Positions 58,101 through 64,000 of a stretch of 64,000 bases of DNA are shown here, piece by piece (the stretch's first letter is position 1; each line of letters begins with the position of its first letter). Both the position numbers and the translations under genes were made by a program. Source of the stretch: JARYGU01 sp033795365 (GTDB lineage Bacteria > Pseudomonadota > Alphaproteobacteria > Rhizobiales > Rhizobiaceae); assembly GCA_033795365.1 (NCBI GenBank), contig JARYGU010000020.1:42541-106540 (forward strand), in the 5' to 3' direction. The notes beneath the pieces were generated by a model that had not been told where the DNA came from, searched no databases, and saw only the letters and a list, made by a program, of their open reading frames with translations.

Positions 58101-60404
58101 GACACCACAAATATGATTGGCGGGGAATTGCTTGATGCTGACGCATGGGCCGGTATCAACAATAACCCATCTTGGAGCTTGTTCACGTCCGGCGCATCAC
58201 AGGACGATTACGGTAGGGTTCTTGGTTACAATCTCGCCTCTTCGACCGGAGGAAGCGCGTTTGGATATCTCTCGGAGGTCAACTCGAAGCCATTTCCGGT
58301 CGTGCCAGGGCAAGCTTACGCCGTCGGCGGTAAGGTGCGCGGTTACTCGGTAGCAAGAGGAAGAGCCAATTTCGGGGTCTTGTTCTACGACAAGGACGGC
58401 GTTCAGCTTTCCTTTACGATGCTTCTCACCCACGACATGACGGGATCGTCGAATACCTCCACCTTGGCGACGATTGTCACGGCGCCTGCTAACGCGACGA
58501 CGGGTGTGTTCAGATGTCGAACCGCGCGGGATGCAAACGGAGAATGGGCGCCGCAGGCGATATTCCGTGGGATGTATGTTCGTCAGGCTGCATCCGCCGA
58601 ACTGATCGTCGATGGTGCGATCGTCGCGGATAAGATCGCGACGAACGCTGTGACCACGGAAAAGATTGCGGCCGAGGCCGTTGTCGCCGATACCATCGCC
58701 TCGAATGCTATCACGTCCGCTAAGATCAGCGCTGGAGCGATTACCACGGCGAAGATTGCCGCCGGCGCGGTGACGGCGGACGAGATCGCGACGAATGCTG
58801 TCACTGCCGGAAAACTTCAGACAGGGTCCGTCGAGACGGCGAAGATCGCTGCAGGCGCTGTCGTCGCCGACAAGATCGCCGCCGGCGCAGTCACGACGGC
58901 AAAGCTGGATGCGCTTGCGGTCACGGCGGACAAGCTGGCTGCCAATTCGGTTGTTGCAGGCAAGATCGCGGCGGCGGCTGTCTCTGCGACGGAGGTCGCA
59001 GCCGGGGCGATTATTGCAAGCAAGATCGCGGTAATGGACCTCTCCAATCTCGTTTCCGGCGATCTGCTGGATGGTCAAGCATGGGGCCTCCCGAAGGCAG
59101 ATTGGCTCATCGGAACGTCGAGCTCAGGGAGTGATGAATTTCAACGGTATATACGATGGTCAGGCACCTTCAATGGCGGTGCAAACGCATTCGTAAGTGA
59201 CATTTATAGCGCCCGCTTTTCGGCGATGCCGGGTCAGCAATATGCGCTCGGAGGAAAGGTTCGCGCGTTCGGGGGGTCAACCGGCAACGCCCGCCTAGCT
59301 ATCTGGTGGTATGATAAGGATGGAACCGCAATTAGCAGCTCCACATTCTTGAATGCGGATATTAACGTCAGCCAGGCGACAACCGTGGCCGCCAACGTGA
59401 TTGTTGTGGCGCCGTCCAATGCCGTTGAAGGAGCAGTACAGGTCAGAGCTGCGGCGGACGCTTCAGGAAGTGCCTCCGGTGGGTTCCTGTTCCGCTCGAT
59501 TTATGTTCGACGCGCAGCCTCGGCGGAATTGATCGTCGATGGCTCCGTTGTCGCCGAAAAGATTGCTGCGAATGCGGTGACGACTGCGAAGATCGCTGCC
59601 GGCGCGGTTACAGCTAACGAAATCGCCGCAGGCGCCATCACGGCCATAAAGATCGCGGCCGGAACGATCACCGGTGACAAGCTGGCGGCGAATACGATCG
59701 GCGCCAATCAGATTGCAGCCAATGCGATAACGGCAAAACAGCTTGTTCTTACGGATTTCTCGAACCTGATCCCGGACAATCTTCTTCAGGATGCGTCCGT
59801 ATGGGGAGGTTCTCAGTCTAATTTTGCGATTGCGGCAGGCGGGGTTAATGAAACCGCAGAGCGCGTGTGGCGATGGGCAGGTGATAGCCCAGGTGCCGCG
59901 AATGGTTTCGTAGCGGATGTTTACACAGCTCGATTTCCGATTGACCCTACAAAGCAATATGCATTTGGAGGGACGTACAGAACGTGGGCCGCATCAAACG
60001 GTGGAGCCTCGACTCGACTTTATTACTACGATGCCGCCGGTACGGCCCTTTCATCGACAACGGTCGCTGAATTCGCCGTCGGCGGCACAACCGCCGAACG
60101 GACGTATAGCCGGATGGTCACGCCCCCAGCCGGCGCCGTTAGCGCTGCCCTGCAGCTCCGACGCGCAAGAGATGCTTCCGGAAACTGCAGCGGCAACGTC
60201 TTCTGGTACAACACCTTTGCTCGAGTAGCTGTAAACGCCGAATTCATCGTCGACGGTGCGATCACGGCCGACAAGCTGAACGTGAATTCACTTTCGGCGA
60301 TCACCGCCAACTTCGGAAGCGCCAACTTCAGTGGCGAGGCTCGCAGCACCAACGGAAAGCTGGTCCTCGACTTCACCAATGGCGGCATAGAGTTGTGGGG
60401 CTGA
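55104..60404 (+). CDS. Tail tip/host-specificity protein J with repetitive receptor-binding region
   Basis: A 1766-residue protein. The N-terminal 600 or so residues are J-like: a hydrophobic start (IISGIAAAISGALFAGSALA), hub domains and FTWTPPEDPSIVAVRIFYRQ (fibronectin-like). From about 610 there are many 10-residue units of the form AGAVTTAKIAxxAV, predicting a long beta-helix. Three homologous globular modules of about 160 residues (about 1000-1169, 1314-1475, 1552-1715), each with YAxGGxxRA and ending AELIVDG, interrupt the repeats and look like carbohydrate-binding modules. It ends in a short tail (FSGEARSTNGKLVLDFTNGG). Confidence 0.9.
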   Translation: MIISGIAAAISGALFAGSALATSLIGGALTFGLQLGMKYLNRPKKQKYAAVQGEVQFGADVPVGTLFGTGLVAGHRWFYAKWGSGNKVNADVFGLANGWCDGLEPYVYFYGEKHNLVERDPIGGEAAHYGIEGFGNRVSIRFYDGRPGQPADMKLVNDTANLGKTWKATSVAAGMAYVVVERTFNADLFDKGRPEFEWVLRGLRLYDPRKDSTIAGGAGPHRIDNPATWQHSLNPAVQRLNYQLGLRGMISGRTMVGEGKSIGQLDLGTYFAAMNVCDSLRNGKPTYQSSIWVDGEMDHTEILKEFDDAMAGYALNRRGLSGVIPGAPQIPVLEITADDIPVDRAKDVQLRKSAFDLYNYISGQFTSIESMWKPESLSPVYVNADIAADGRRRQTANDFLQVTDPDIAQYLLNIRYRQNRKGGTATVPVSRRVGLAVQEGEWVTFRGKTWLVTEWQVDEQFRFTLKLAETGADIYDDGDIEPGPIVIPPTQPINPSLLSTVQNFDVQAGMINGASGHDVPCLQFTWTPPEDPSIVAVRIFYRQAESADDLLVTCTEPESGKFITTDGIVSGTVYNARATITTVPDRLKTFTPWRTTLTATGNMNVLDGSITSAKIAEAAVTASKIMDEAVTNLKLADEAVSTAKLQVGAVTQQIIANGAVVADKIANAAITIAKFASGLRPIEVLAALPTTGNTEGRQVYLTTEGKLYRYHAGAWTAAMDADDIEGTLSNAQIESLAASKITGQLTNSQIADLAAAKISGQLTNAQIADIAAAKLTGTLVSSQIADGAMTIAKFASSLRPVEVLAALPSTGNSEGRQVFLTTDGKLYRYHAGAWTAAIDADDIEGTLSNAQIESLAASKITGQLADAQIAAVAATKVTGQITSTQISDNAISTPKLAAGAITTAKIAAGAVTADEIAANAVTAAKIQAGAVEAAKIAAGAVVADKIAAGAVTTAKLDALAVTADKLAANSVVAGKIAAAAVSATEIVAGAITAGKLAVVDTTNMIGGELLDADAWAGINNNPSWSLFTSGASQDDYGRVLGYNLASSTGGSAFGYLSEVNSKPFPVVPGQAYAVGGKVRGYSVARGRANFGVLFYDKDGVQLSFTMLLTHDMTGSSNTSTLATIVTAPANATTGVFRCRTARDANGEWAPQAIFRGMYVRQAASAELIVDGAIVADKIATNAVTTEKIAAEAVVADTIASNAITSAKISAGAITTAKIAAGAVTADEIATNAVTAGKLQTGSVETAKIAAGAVVADKIAAGAVTTAKLDALAVTADKLAANSVVAGKIAAAAVSATEVAAGAIIASKIAVMDLSNLVSGDLLDGQAWGLPKADWLIGTSSSGSDEFQRYIRWSGTFNGGANAFVSDIYSARFSAMPGQQYALGGKVRAFGGSTGNARLAIWWYDKDGTAISSSTFLNADINVSQATTVAANVIVVAPSNAVEGAVQVRAAADASGSASGGFLFRSIYVRRAASAELIVDGSVVAEKIAANAVTTAKIAAGAVTANEIAAGAITAIKIAAGTITGDKLAANTIGANQIAANAITAKQLVLTDFSNLIPDNLLQDASVWGGSQSNFAIAAGGVNETAERVWRWAGDSPGAANGFVADVYTARFPIDPTKQYAFGGTYRTWAASNGGASTRLYYYDAAGTALSSTTVAEFAVGGTTAERTYSRMVTPPAGAVSAALQLRRARDASGNCSGNVFWYNTFARVAVNAEFIVDGAITADKLNVNSLSAITANFGSANFSGEARSTNGKLVLDFTNGGIELWG
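57111..57830 (+). repeat. 357-bp tandem duplication inside the J-like gene
   Basis: Copy one 57111-57467 and copy two from 57468 share EVLAALPxTGNxEGRQVxLT and KLYRYHAGAWTAAxDADDIE; period 119 codons, copy two diverging after about 57690. A second in-gene repeat of about 155 bp links 57900-58058 and 58837-58995. Confidence 0.8.
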
Positions 60405-60405
60405 G

Positions 60406-61908
60406 ATGGTCGTCTGGCGATTTGGGTTCGACTACACCGACACGCCCTGCATGAAGATCATGAAGGGAACCTTCAACCCGCGCACCACGCCCGATGCCGA
60501 TCGGGAAAAGTTCTTCTTCTCCTCCAAATGGCCGAACATAGCCGCGCCGGGATCCATCCAGTTTACTGACTGGGTGGGAAACACCTCGCAGGTCGTCTAC
60601 ACGCCATCCGGCTCCAACGACAGCAACTTCCAGCGAAAGTTCGTCTCGGAAGGCGGAAACATCAACTATCATTTCCTGCGCAACAGCCTGTTTTCCGGCC
60701 TTCGTTACAACATGCCGCTGATCGCTGTTGCGTGGAAGTCGCGATCCACCCAGCGTTTCACGCAGTCGCGCGTCCAGGATTACCAGCGCAACCCTTCCAA
60801 CCCGAACGGCGCCTATGGCGGCTACTATGTCGGCGGCATGGGCGAGGAACTTGGGTGGATGCGCAATATGCGCGCCTCGACCTATCTCACGACACCGGTT
60901 CCCTACGGAACTTCGCAGGTGATATGGAACAATGCGAGCGGTCAGCTTGACAACAATGTCAACAAGCGGGTGATCGTTTTCAACCTGCCTGGCGATGACA
61001 CGCCACTTGACGGACCCGCGCTGCCACCTCCGAGCAGCTCGGGCAAGATGCTCGGACAGATCACGTCCGCCCAGTGCCGCGTCGCAAAGCCCGGCTACGA
61101 CGTGCGGACGGCCACGCCGGCGCAGCTCGCCTTCGACGCCAACAATCGTGCTGTCCGCTGCATCGCGGCCCGCGATGTCGCAGTCCCGGCCGGAGCGTCG
61201 GCGGTCGATCTCGGGGTCGATCTTCCTGCCGAGGTCGTGGCGCTCGTGCACTTCTACGAGGGGTCCACGATCGTCTATCCAAGCTCGCCCAAGGACGAGG
61301 ATTTCGGGGCGGATTACTGGTTCAGCGGAACGACGATCAACTTCAACGCTAACAGTTCATGTCGCGCGCGCTTCATCGTCTTCGCGTTCGACAACACGCC
61401 GCCGACCTCGGGATCGAACCGGGTCATCCGGAAGTTCACGGAAGGGAGCGTGAACCATCTGCAGCTCCTCCGGCCGGGTGCCTCGGCAAATCCGTCCTTC
61501 GCCGATATCGTCCTCGACACCCGATGGCCGGTCGTGCAGATTTTGAAAGAAGACTATATCAGCGTCGGCAACGGCGATCTGCAGCATCAGATCAGCTACG
61601 ACGCCACAGGCTTCTTTCCCTTCATCATCTACTGCACCCATCACGGCTCGGGCAGTGAACGGAAAGTCCTGACTTTTTCGTGGGACGAGCGGGTCCGCCC
61701 GCCCTTCACCAAGATCGTCCGCCAGACCGGCGGCAATCACGGCGGCGACAGCACCCGCGTCGCCTACAACGCCTCTGGCGCGACCTTCTACACCTACAAG
61801 GGCCGGCCGGTCAGCTCGCAGTGGAGTAACAACGACGGCTGGCAGTTCGACAACGATCCGAGCCCGATTATCGGGCTGCGCTACTACGTCCTCGGCATTC
61901 CCGTTTAA
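60406..61908 (+). CDS. Phage tail-fibre-region protein, unknown
   Basis: A 500-residue, beta-rich protein with many aromatic residues (VWRFGFDYTDTPCMKIMKGT; PSNPNGAYGGYYVGGMGEEL; SNNDGWQFDNDPSPIIGLRY). It follows J by one base and probably decorates the tail tip. No enzymatic motif. GC and codon use match J. Confidence 0.75.
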   Translation: MVVWRFGFDYTDTPCMKIMKGTFNPRTTPDADREKFFFSSKWPNIAAPGSIQFTDWVGNTSQVVYTPSGSNDSNFQRKFVSEGGNINYHFLRNSLFSGLRYNMPLIAVAWKSRSTQRFTQSRVQDYQRNPSNPNGAYGGYYVGGMGEELGWMRNMRASTYLTTPVPYGTSQVIWNNASGQLDNNVNKRVIVFNLPGDDTPLDGPALPPPSSSGKMLGQITSAQCRVAKPGYDVRTATPAQLAFDANNRAVRCIAARDVAVPAGASAVDLGVDLPAEVVALVHFYEGSTIVYPSSPKDEDFGADYWFSGTTINFNANSSCRARFIVFAFDNTPPTSGSNRVIRKFTEGSVNHLQLLRPGASANPSFADIVLDTRWPVVQILKEDYISVGNGDLQHQISYDATGFFPFIIYCTHHGSGSERKVLTFSWDERVRPPFTKIVRQTGGNHGGDSTRVAYNASGATFYTYKGRPVSSQWSNNDGWQFDNDPSPIIGLRYYVLGIPV

Positions 61909-61926
61909 CTTCGAAAGGAACTTGTG

Positions 61927-62610
61927 ATGTATCGCATTGACAGCATGTATGAGCCCATGGTCGAGGCGCTGATCTCCGCCAGGGAGGAAGGCAAGGCCAA
62001 CCGCTGGATGGCATCTGTTGCATGGTGGCTCGGTCGCCAGCAGATCCTCGGCGCCACCGAGTTCTGGCAGGCGCTTGCCGCAAAGATCACAACCACTCTG
62101 GATAGCGACGATCGCGAGGCCATGCTCGATCAGCTCAGCCGGCCGGAGACGGCGCTCCTGGATGCCGTCGCCGATTGGCCGGAAGTGCCGGCCGCCGTTG
62201 CGCAGCAGATCGCGGCCTGGTCGCCGGCGTCGGTCGAGCCTGATCTCGACGCGCTGAAGGCGGATGCGCTGAAGCGGATCGATCGCTCGGCCGAGACCTA
62301 CCGGCTGAATTTCATCACGCCGGGCGACGGCCAGGTGATGGCCTATCAGCAGAAGCTCGTCGAGGCGCGTGCCTTTGTCGCGGACCCCGAGATCGCCGCT
62401 GCGGAAATCCCGCATCTCACCGCCGAGGCGCCGGTGGATGGCGTCACGATCGCCGAGAAGGCAGCGGAGATCGTCGCGACGTTCGAAGCGTGGCAGACGA
62501 TCTCGGCCGCCATCGAGGGCAAGCGCATGGCGGCGAAGAAGGCGGTGGCCGAGGCCGAGACCGCCGCAGCGATCGCATCGGCCGCAACCGTGAACTGGAG
62601 CTCCGAATAG
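61927..62610 (+). CDS. Tail-fibre assembly-type protein, unknown
   Basis: A 228-residue mostly helical protein (227 from ATG 61927; GTG 61924 is equally possible). Central ALKRIDRSAETYRLNFITPG DGQVMAYQQKLVEA is typical of chaperone-like proteins encoded after phage fibres. The C-terminus is Ala/Glu-rich coiled coil. Confidence 0.7.
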   Translation: MYRIDSMYEPMVEALISAREEGKANRWMASVAWWLGRQQILGATEFWQALAAKITTTLDSDDREAMLDQLSRPETALLDAVADWPEVPAAVAQQIAAWSPASVEPDLDALKADALKRIDRSAETYRLNFITPGDGQVMAYQQKLVEARAFVADPEIAAAEIPHLTAEAPVDGVTIAEKAAEIVATFEAWQTISAAIEGKRMAAKKAVAEAETAAAIASAATVNWSSE

Positions 62611-62796
62611 ATGTCCGTCCTCATCGATAGCTTGAAGGCGCAGAACGCCTTTCTGCAGAGCGAGGTCGAGCGGTTCGCCAAAGCCGTCGACAATCTCGCG
62701 GCGCAACTCGCCGAGGTGCAGGACCGACTTGCTGAATTCGAAGCGGACGACGCCTACGAAGTCGATGTTCTCACCGACCCGACTGACGCTGAATAG
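62611..62796 (+). CDS. 61-residue coiled-coil phage protein
   Basis: MSVLIDSLKAQNAFLQSEVE then RFAKAVDNLAAQLAEVQDRL, one long amphipathic coil, acidic tail. Directly follows the previous gene's stop. Function unknown. Confidence 0.65.
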   Translation: MSVLIDSLKAQNAFLQSEVERFAKAVDNLAAQLAEVQDRLAEFEADDAYEVDVLTDPTDAE

Positions 62797-62837
62797 CCTC
62801 GTTTAGCCTCAACCCTTCATAAATCTAGGAAAATCAG

Positions 62838-62984
62838 ATGATACCGATCACCGCCGCACAGGTGCGCGCGGCCGCGAAGGCGCGCGTCAATGAAAGCAAT
62901 CTGAACTCCGTCATGGTCGCGCTGCAGCCGCAAACCTCGGCCACCAGGGAACCTCTCAGCGCCGCATCGCCTCGAACACGATAA
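62838..62984 (+). pseudogene. Broken endolysin-like gene start
   Basis: The first 30 residues (MIPITAAQVRAAAKARVNES, NLNSVMVALQ) look like the N-terminus of a phage GH19-type endolysin, and the ATG follows the tail genes at the expected spacing with AGGA upstream. After about 62927 the frame becomes unlike any enzyme and stops at 62984, running into the 3' end of a minus-strand gene. A deletion or recombination breakpoint at about 62927-62955 is inferred. Confidence 0.4.
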
Positions 62985-63180
62985 GCACGGGAATTCCCAC
63001 CATCGTCAGAGTGGCGATCACGACAGCGCTGGTCTTGATCATGCGCGTGCGTCGTCTGACGCGCCGCTCGTTCCAATCGTATTCCACTGTTTGATCCTTC
63101 GCCCGCAACCCGATACGCGGATGCTTGGCTCTGGCCGCGCACCGGGCGATCGCTCCGGAGTCCGGATTGCGACACATCAT
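62956..63180 (-). CDS. Small membrane protein, unknown
   Basis: A 74-residue open frame with a basic head and one C-terminal transmembrane helix (MIKTSAVVIATLTMVGIPVL, IVFEAMRR). No ribosome site is evident before the first ATG; an internal ATG would give a 28-residue membrane peptide. Confidence 0.4.
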   Translation of the reverse strand: MMCRNPDSGAIARCAARAKHPRIGLRAKDQTVEYDWNERRVRRRTRMIKTSAVVIATLTMVGIPVLIVFEAMRR

Positions 63181-63377
63181 TTAACTGTCAACGACATGAA
63201 CTCCGGATGAATGCGGCGAGCGTAGGTCGCATAGAGACAGAGAGGCCCGGTAGGCAAGCCACATGTGAATCGGAACTCTGGCGCGAGCCACGAACTTAAT
63301 ATTGGCTCCGGCATGTCGGGCTCCTGATGGATAATCTCGTGAGAGAAAGAAGTAAAACCTGATGTATCCGATGCGGC
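63181..63377. other. A/T-richer gap, no gene seen
   Basis: No coding frame, RNA or repeat could be supported in these 200 bases. Confidence 0.5.
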
Positions 63378-63557
63378 TTACGGTCGGATATCGAATTGGT
63401 CTTTTATTTTGATGATCAACCTGTCGAAAGTATCGGCGTGGCTTGTTGACAGGCCAACGACAGATGGCTCCTTGCCAAACTTATAAAAGTCCCAACCCCG
63501 ATCTGTTCTCCGGATGCGGATTTCTTCCCAAAGTTCAACCGACAACTGTTCCTTCAT
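63378..63557 (-). CDS. 59-residue protein, unknown
   Basis: From ATG 63557 with a strong GGGAGGAG site: MKEQLSVELWEEIRIRRTDR, GWDFYKFGKEPSVVGLSTSH, ADTFDRLIIKIKDQFDIRP. Good codon composition for its size and the best-supported gene of the right end. No family recognised. Confidence 0.6.
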   Translation of the reverse strand: MKEQLSVELWEEIRIRRTDRGWDFYKFGKEPSVVGLSTSHADTFDRLIIKIKDQFDIRP

Positions 63558-63811
63558 GTCTCCTCCCCCGAGTCCACATACAGTTGTGAATATATTGTAA
63601 TGTCGCGAGGGGGGATTTCAACCTGACGGTGCGTTCGATGTGGGAATTCGTACAACTCGGCGAACAAATATTCGTGAGCGGAACCGTTGTGACAGCAAGC
63701 AGAGACCCGAGCGGGGGCGTTGATGGGATTCTCGGCTGGCTCGGGCCTCTTGTCTCCGGGTTTCGAAGGCGGAGACGCGCACAGATTTATCACGTTTTTG
63801 GAACGCCGCAA
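63554..63811 (-). CDS. Doubtful 85-residue open frame upstream of 63378-63557
   Basis: Overlaps the 59-residue gene by ATGA, which argues for it, but the N-terminal half is Pro/Ser/Cys-rich and lies on the hairpin repeat. It is listed because the junction is typical of coupled genes. Confidence 0.25.
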   Translation of the reverse strand: MRRSKNVINLCASPPSKPGDKRPEPAENPINAPARVSACCHNGSAHEYLFAELYEFPHRTHRQVEIPPRDITIYSQLYVDSGEET

Positions 63812-63870
63812 CGGGGCAGGCAGAGGCCCGAGTTAGGGGGCATAGGGGCGTTGGAGGGCTCGGGCCTCTG
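63701..63870. repeat. Two related long hairpins
   Basis: Hairpin A pairs AGAGACCCGAG (63701-63711) with CTCGGGCCTCT (63740-63750), one mismatch. Hairpin B pairs CAGAGGCCCGAG (63821-63832) with CTCGGGCCTCTG (63859-63870), perfect. Both have G-rich loops containing GGGGGC..GCGTTG. They look like tandem copies of one element. Confidence 0.6.
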
Positions 63871-63924
63871 ATCTCCGTGGAGACGATTGCAGATTAACAC
63901 CGCAACTCTCGTCGCCAAGTTGGA

Positions 63925-64000
63925 CTAAATGAGTACCAGCACCGGGAGACCGATTGCGGCTGCGGCCAACAGGCCAGCCGTTCCTACCCGTGACCACCAC
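63925..64000 (-). CDS. C-terminal end of a membrane protein (partial)
   Basis: The minus strand reads a transmembrane helix (WWSRVGTAGLLAAAAIGLPV then LVLI) to a stop at 63925-63927; the gene would extend beyond the window. Too short for assignment. Confidence 0.3.
   Translation of the reverse strand, partial: WWSRVGTAGLLAAAAIGLPVLVLI

Larger units (their letters stand above)
25648..62984. mobile_element. Lambda-like siphovirus prophage (right end not defined)
   Basis: A continuous run of phage genes: serine recombinase, leftward early operon, S24 repressor/Cro-like switch, early right genes, NusG-like protein, then head and tail genes in lambda order. The left edge is the tRNA. The last clearly phage-like sequence is a broken endolysin-like start at 62838-62984. 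No copy of the tRNA 3' end was seen up to 64000. The lysis genes (holin, complete endolysin) are not found, so the prophage may be defective or continue beyond the window in rearranged form. Confidence 0.85.

Noticed and set aside
57111..60250. CRISPR-like array suspected from regular repeats
   Set aside because: The repeats are in-frame codon repeats of a beta-helix protein, with no uniform spacers.
62800..64000. attR copy of the tRNA 3' end
   Set aside because: No match to TTCGAATCCC or CTCCGCTACCA could be found on either strand by reading.

Overview
The window is GC-rich DNA from an alphaproteobacterium of the Hyphomicrobiales, most likely Rhizobiaceae (Rhizobium/Agrobacterium/Ensifer/Shinella type). 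The evidence is the CckA-CtrA pathway genes chpT, ctrA and sciP (DUF1153), a serC leader RNA in front of serC-serA, alphaproteobacterial DUF1134/DUF1062 proteins, RpoH, and RopB/Omp25-like outer membrane proteins. The genus cannot be fixed from sequence reading alone.

Region 1 (1-25.7 kb) is chromosomal core. In order it holds the 3' part of glmM, two outer membrane beta-barrel genes each preceded by a perfect TTAA-N7-TTAA CtrA-type box, serC-serA behind a two-hairpin leader, an EamA exporter divergent from purA, a large acidic membrane protein, a DUF1062 gene, rpoH, a remnant of a WYL-type regulator, rluD, a TrmH-type RNA methyltransferase, a coiled-coil membrane protein and a DUF1134 protein. 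Then comes a cell-cycle cluster: chpT, a single-domain response regulator, ctrA, a FliJ-like gene and sciP. The ctrA upstream region carries four GANTC sites and a TTAACCAT half-site. A LuxR-type regulator without luxI, mnmA and a CAT-anticodon tRNA with a clear promoter close this part.

Region 2 (25.65 to about 62.98 kb) is a lambda-like siphovirus prophage at the 3' end of that tRNA. A serine recombinase gene ends inside the tRNA on the opposite strand. A leftward operon of small genes, a LexA/S24-type repressor and a rightward Cro-like gene form an immunity region with five related operators (GTGGT-N9-ACCAC family) at two promoters, arranged as lambda OL and OR. The rightward early region encodes a CII-like regulator, a GapR-like (DUF2312) protein with an RMF-like tail, an AAA ATPase, a ParB-like/MT-A70 methyltransferase fusion, a replication-type HTH protein and a NusG paralogue placed where lambda has its late antiterminator. 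The late operon follows lambda order: terminase (Nu1/A), gpW, portal, S49 protease, scaffold-like protein, decoration protein D, capsid E, connectors, tail tube, G/GT with the exact lambda slippery heptamer, tape measure, M/L/K-like tip proteins, a 1766-residue J-like tip protein and fibre proteins. A HigBA-type toxin-antitoxin cassette is inserted backwards between GT and the tape measure, flanked by imperfect copies of the end of gene T.

Region 3 (62.98-64 kb) follows an abrupt end of what looks like the endolysin gene. It holds only small or doubtful genes and two related hairpins. No second copy of the tRNA end (attR) is visible, so the right prophage boundary is either outside the window or lost.
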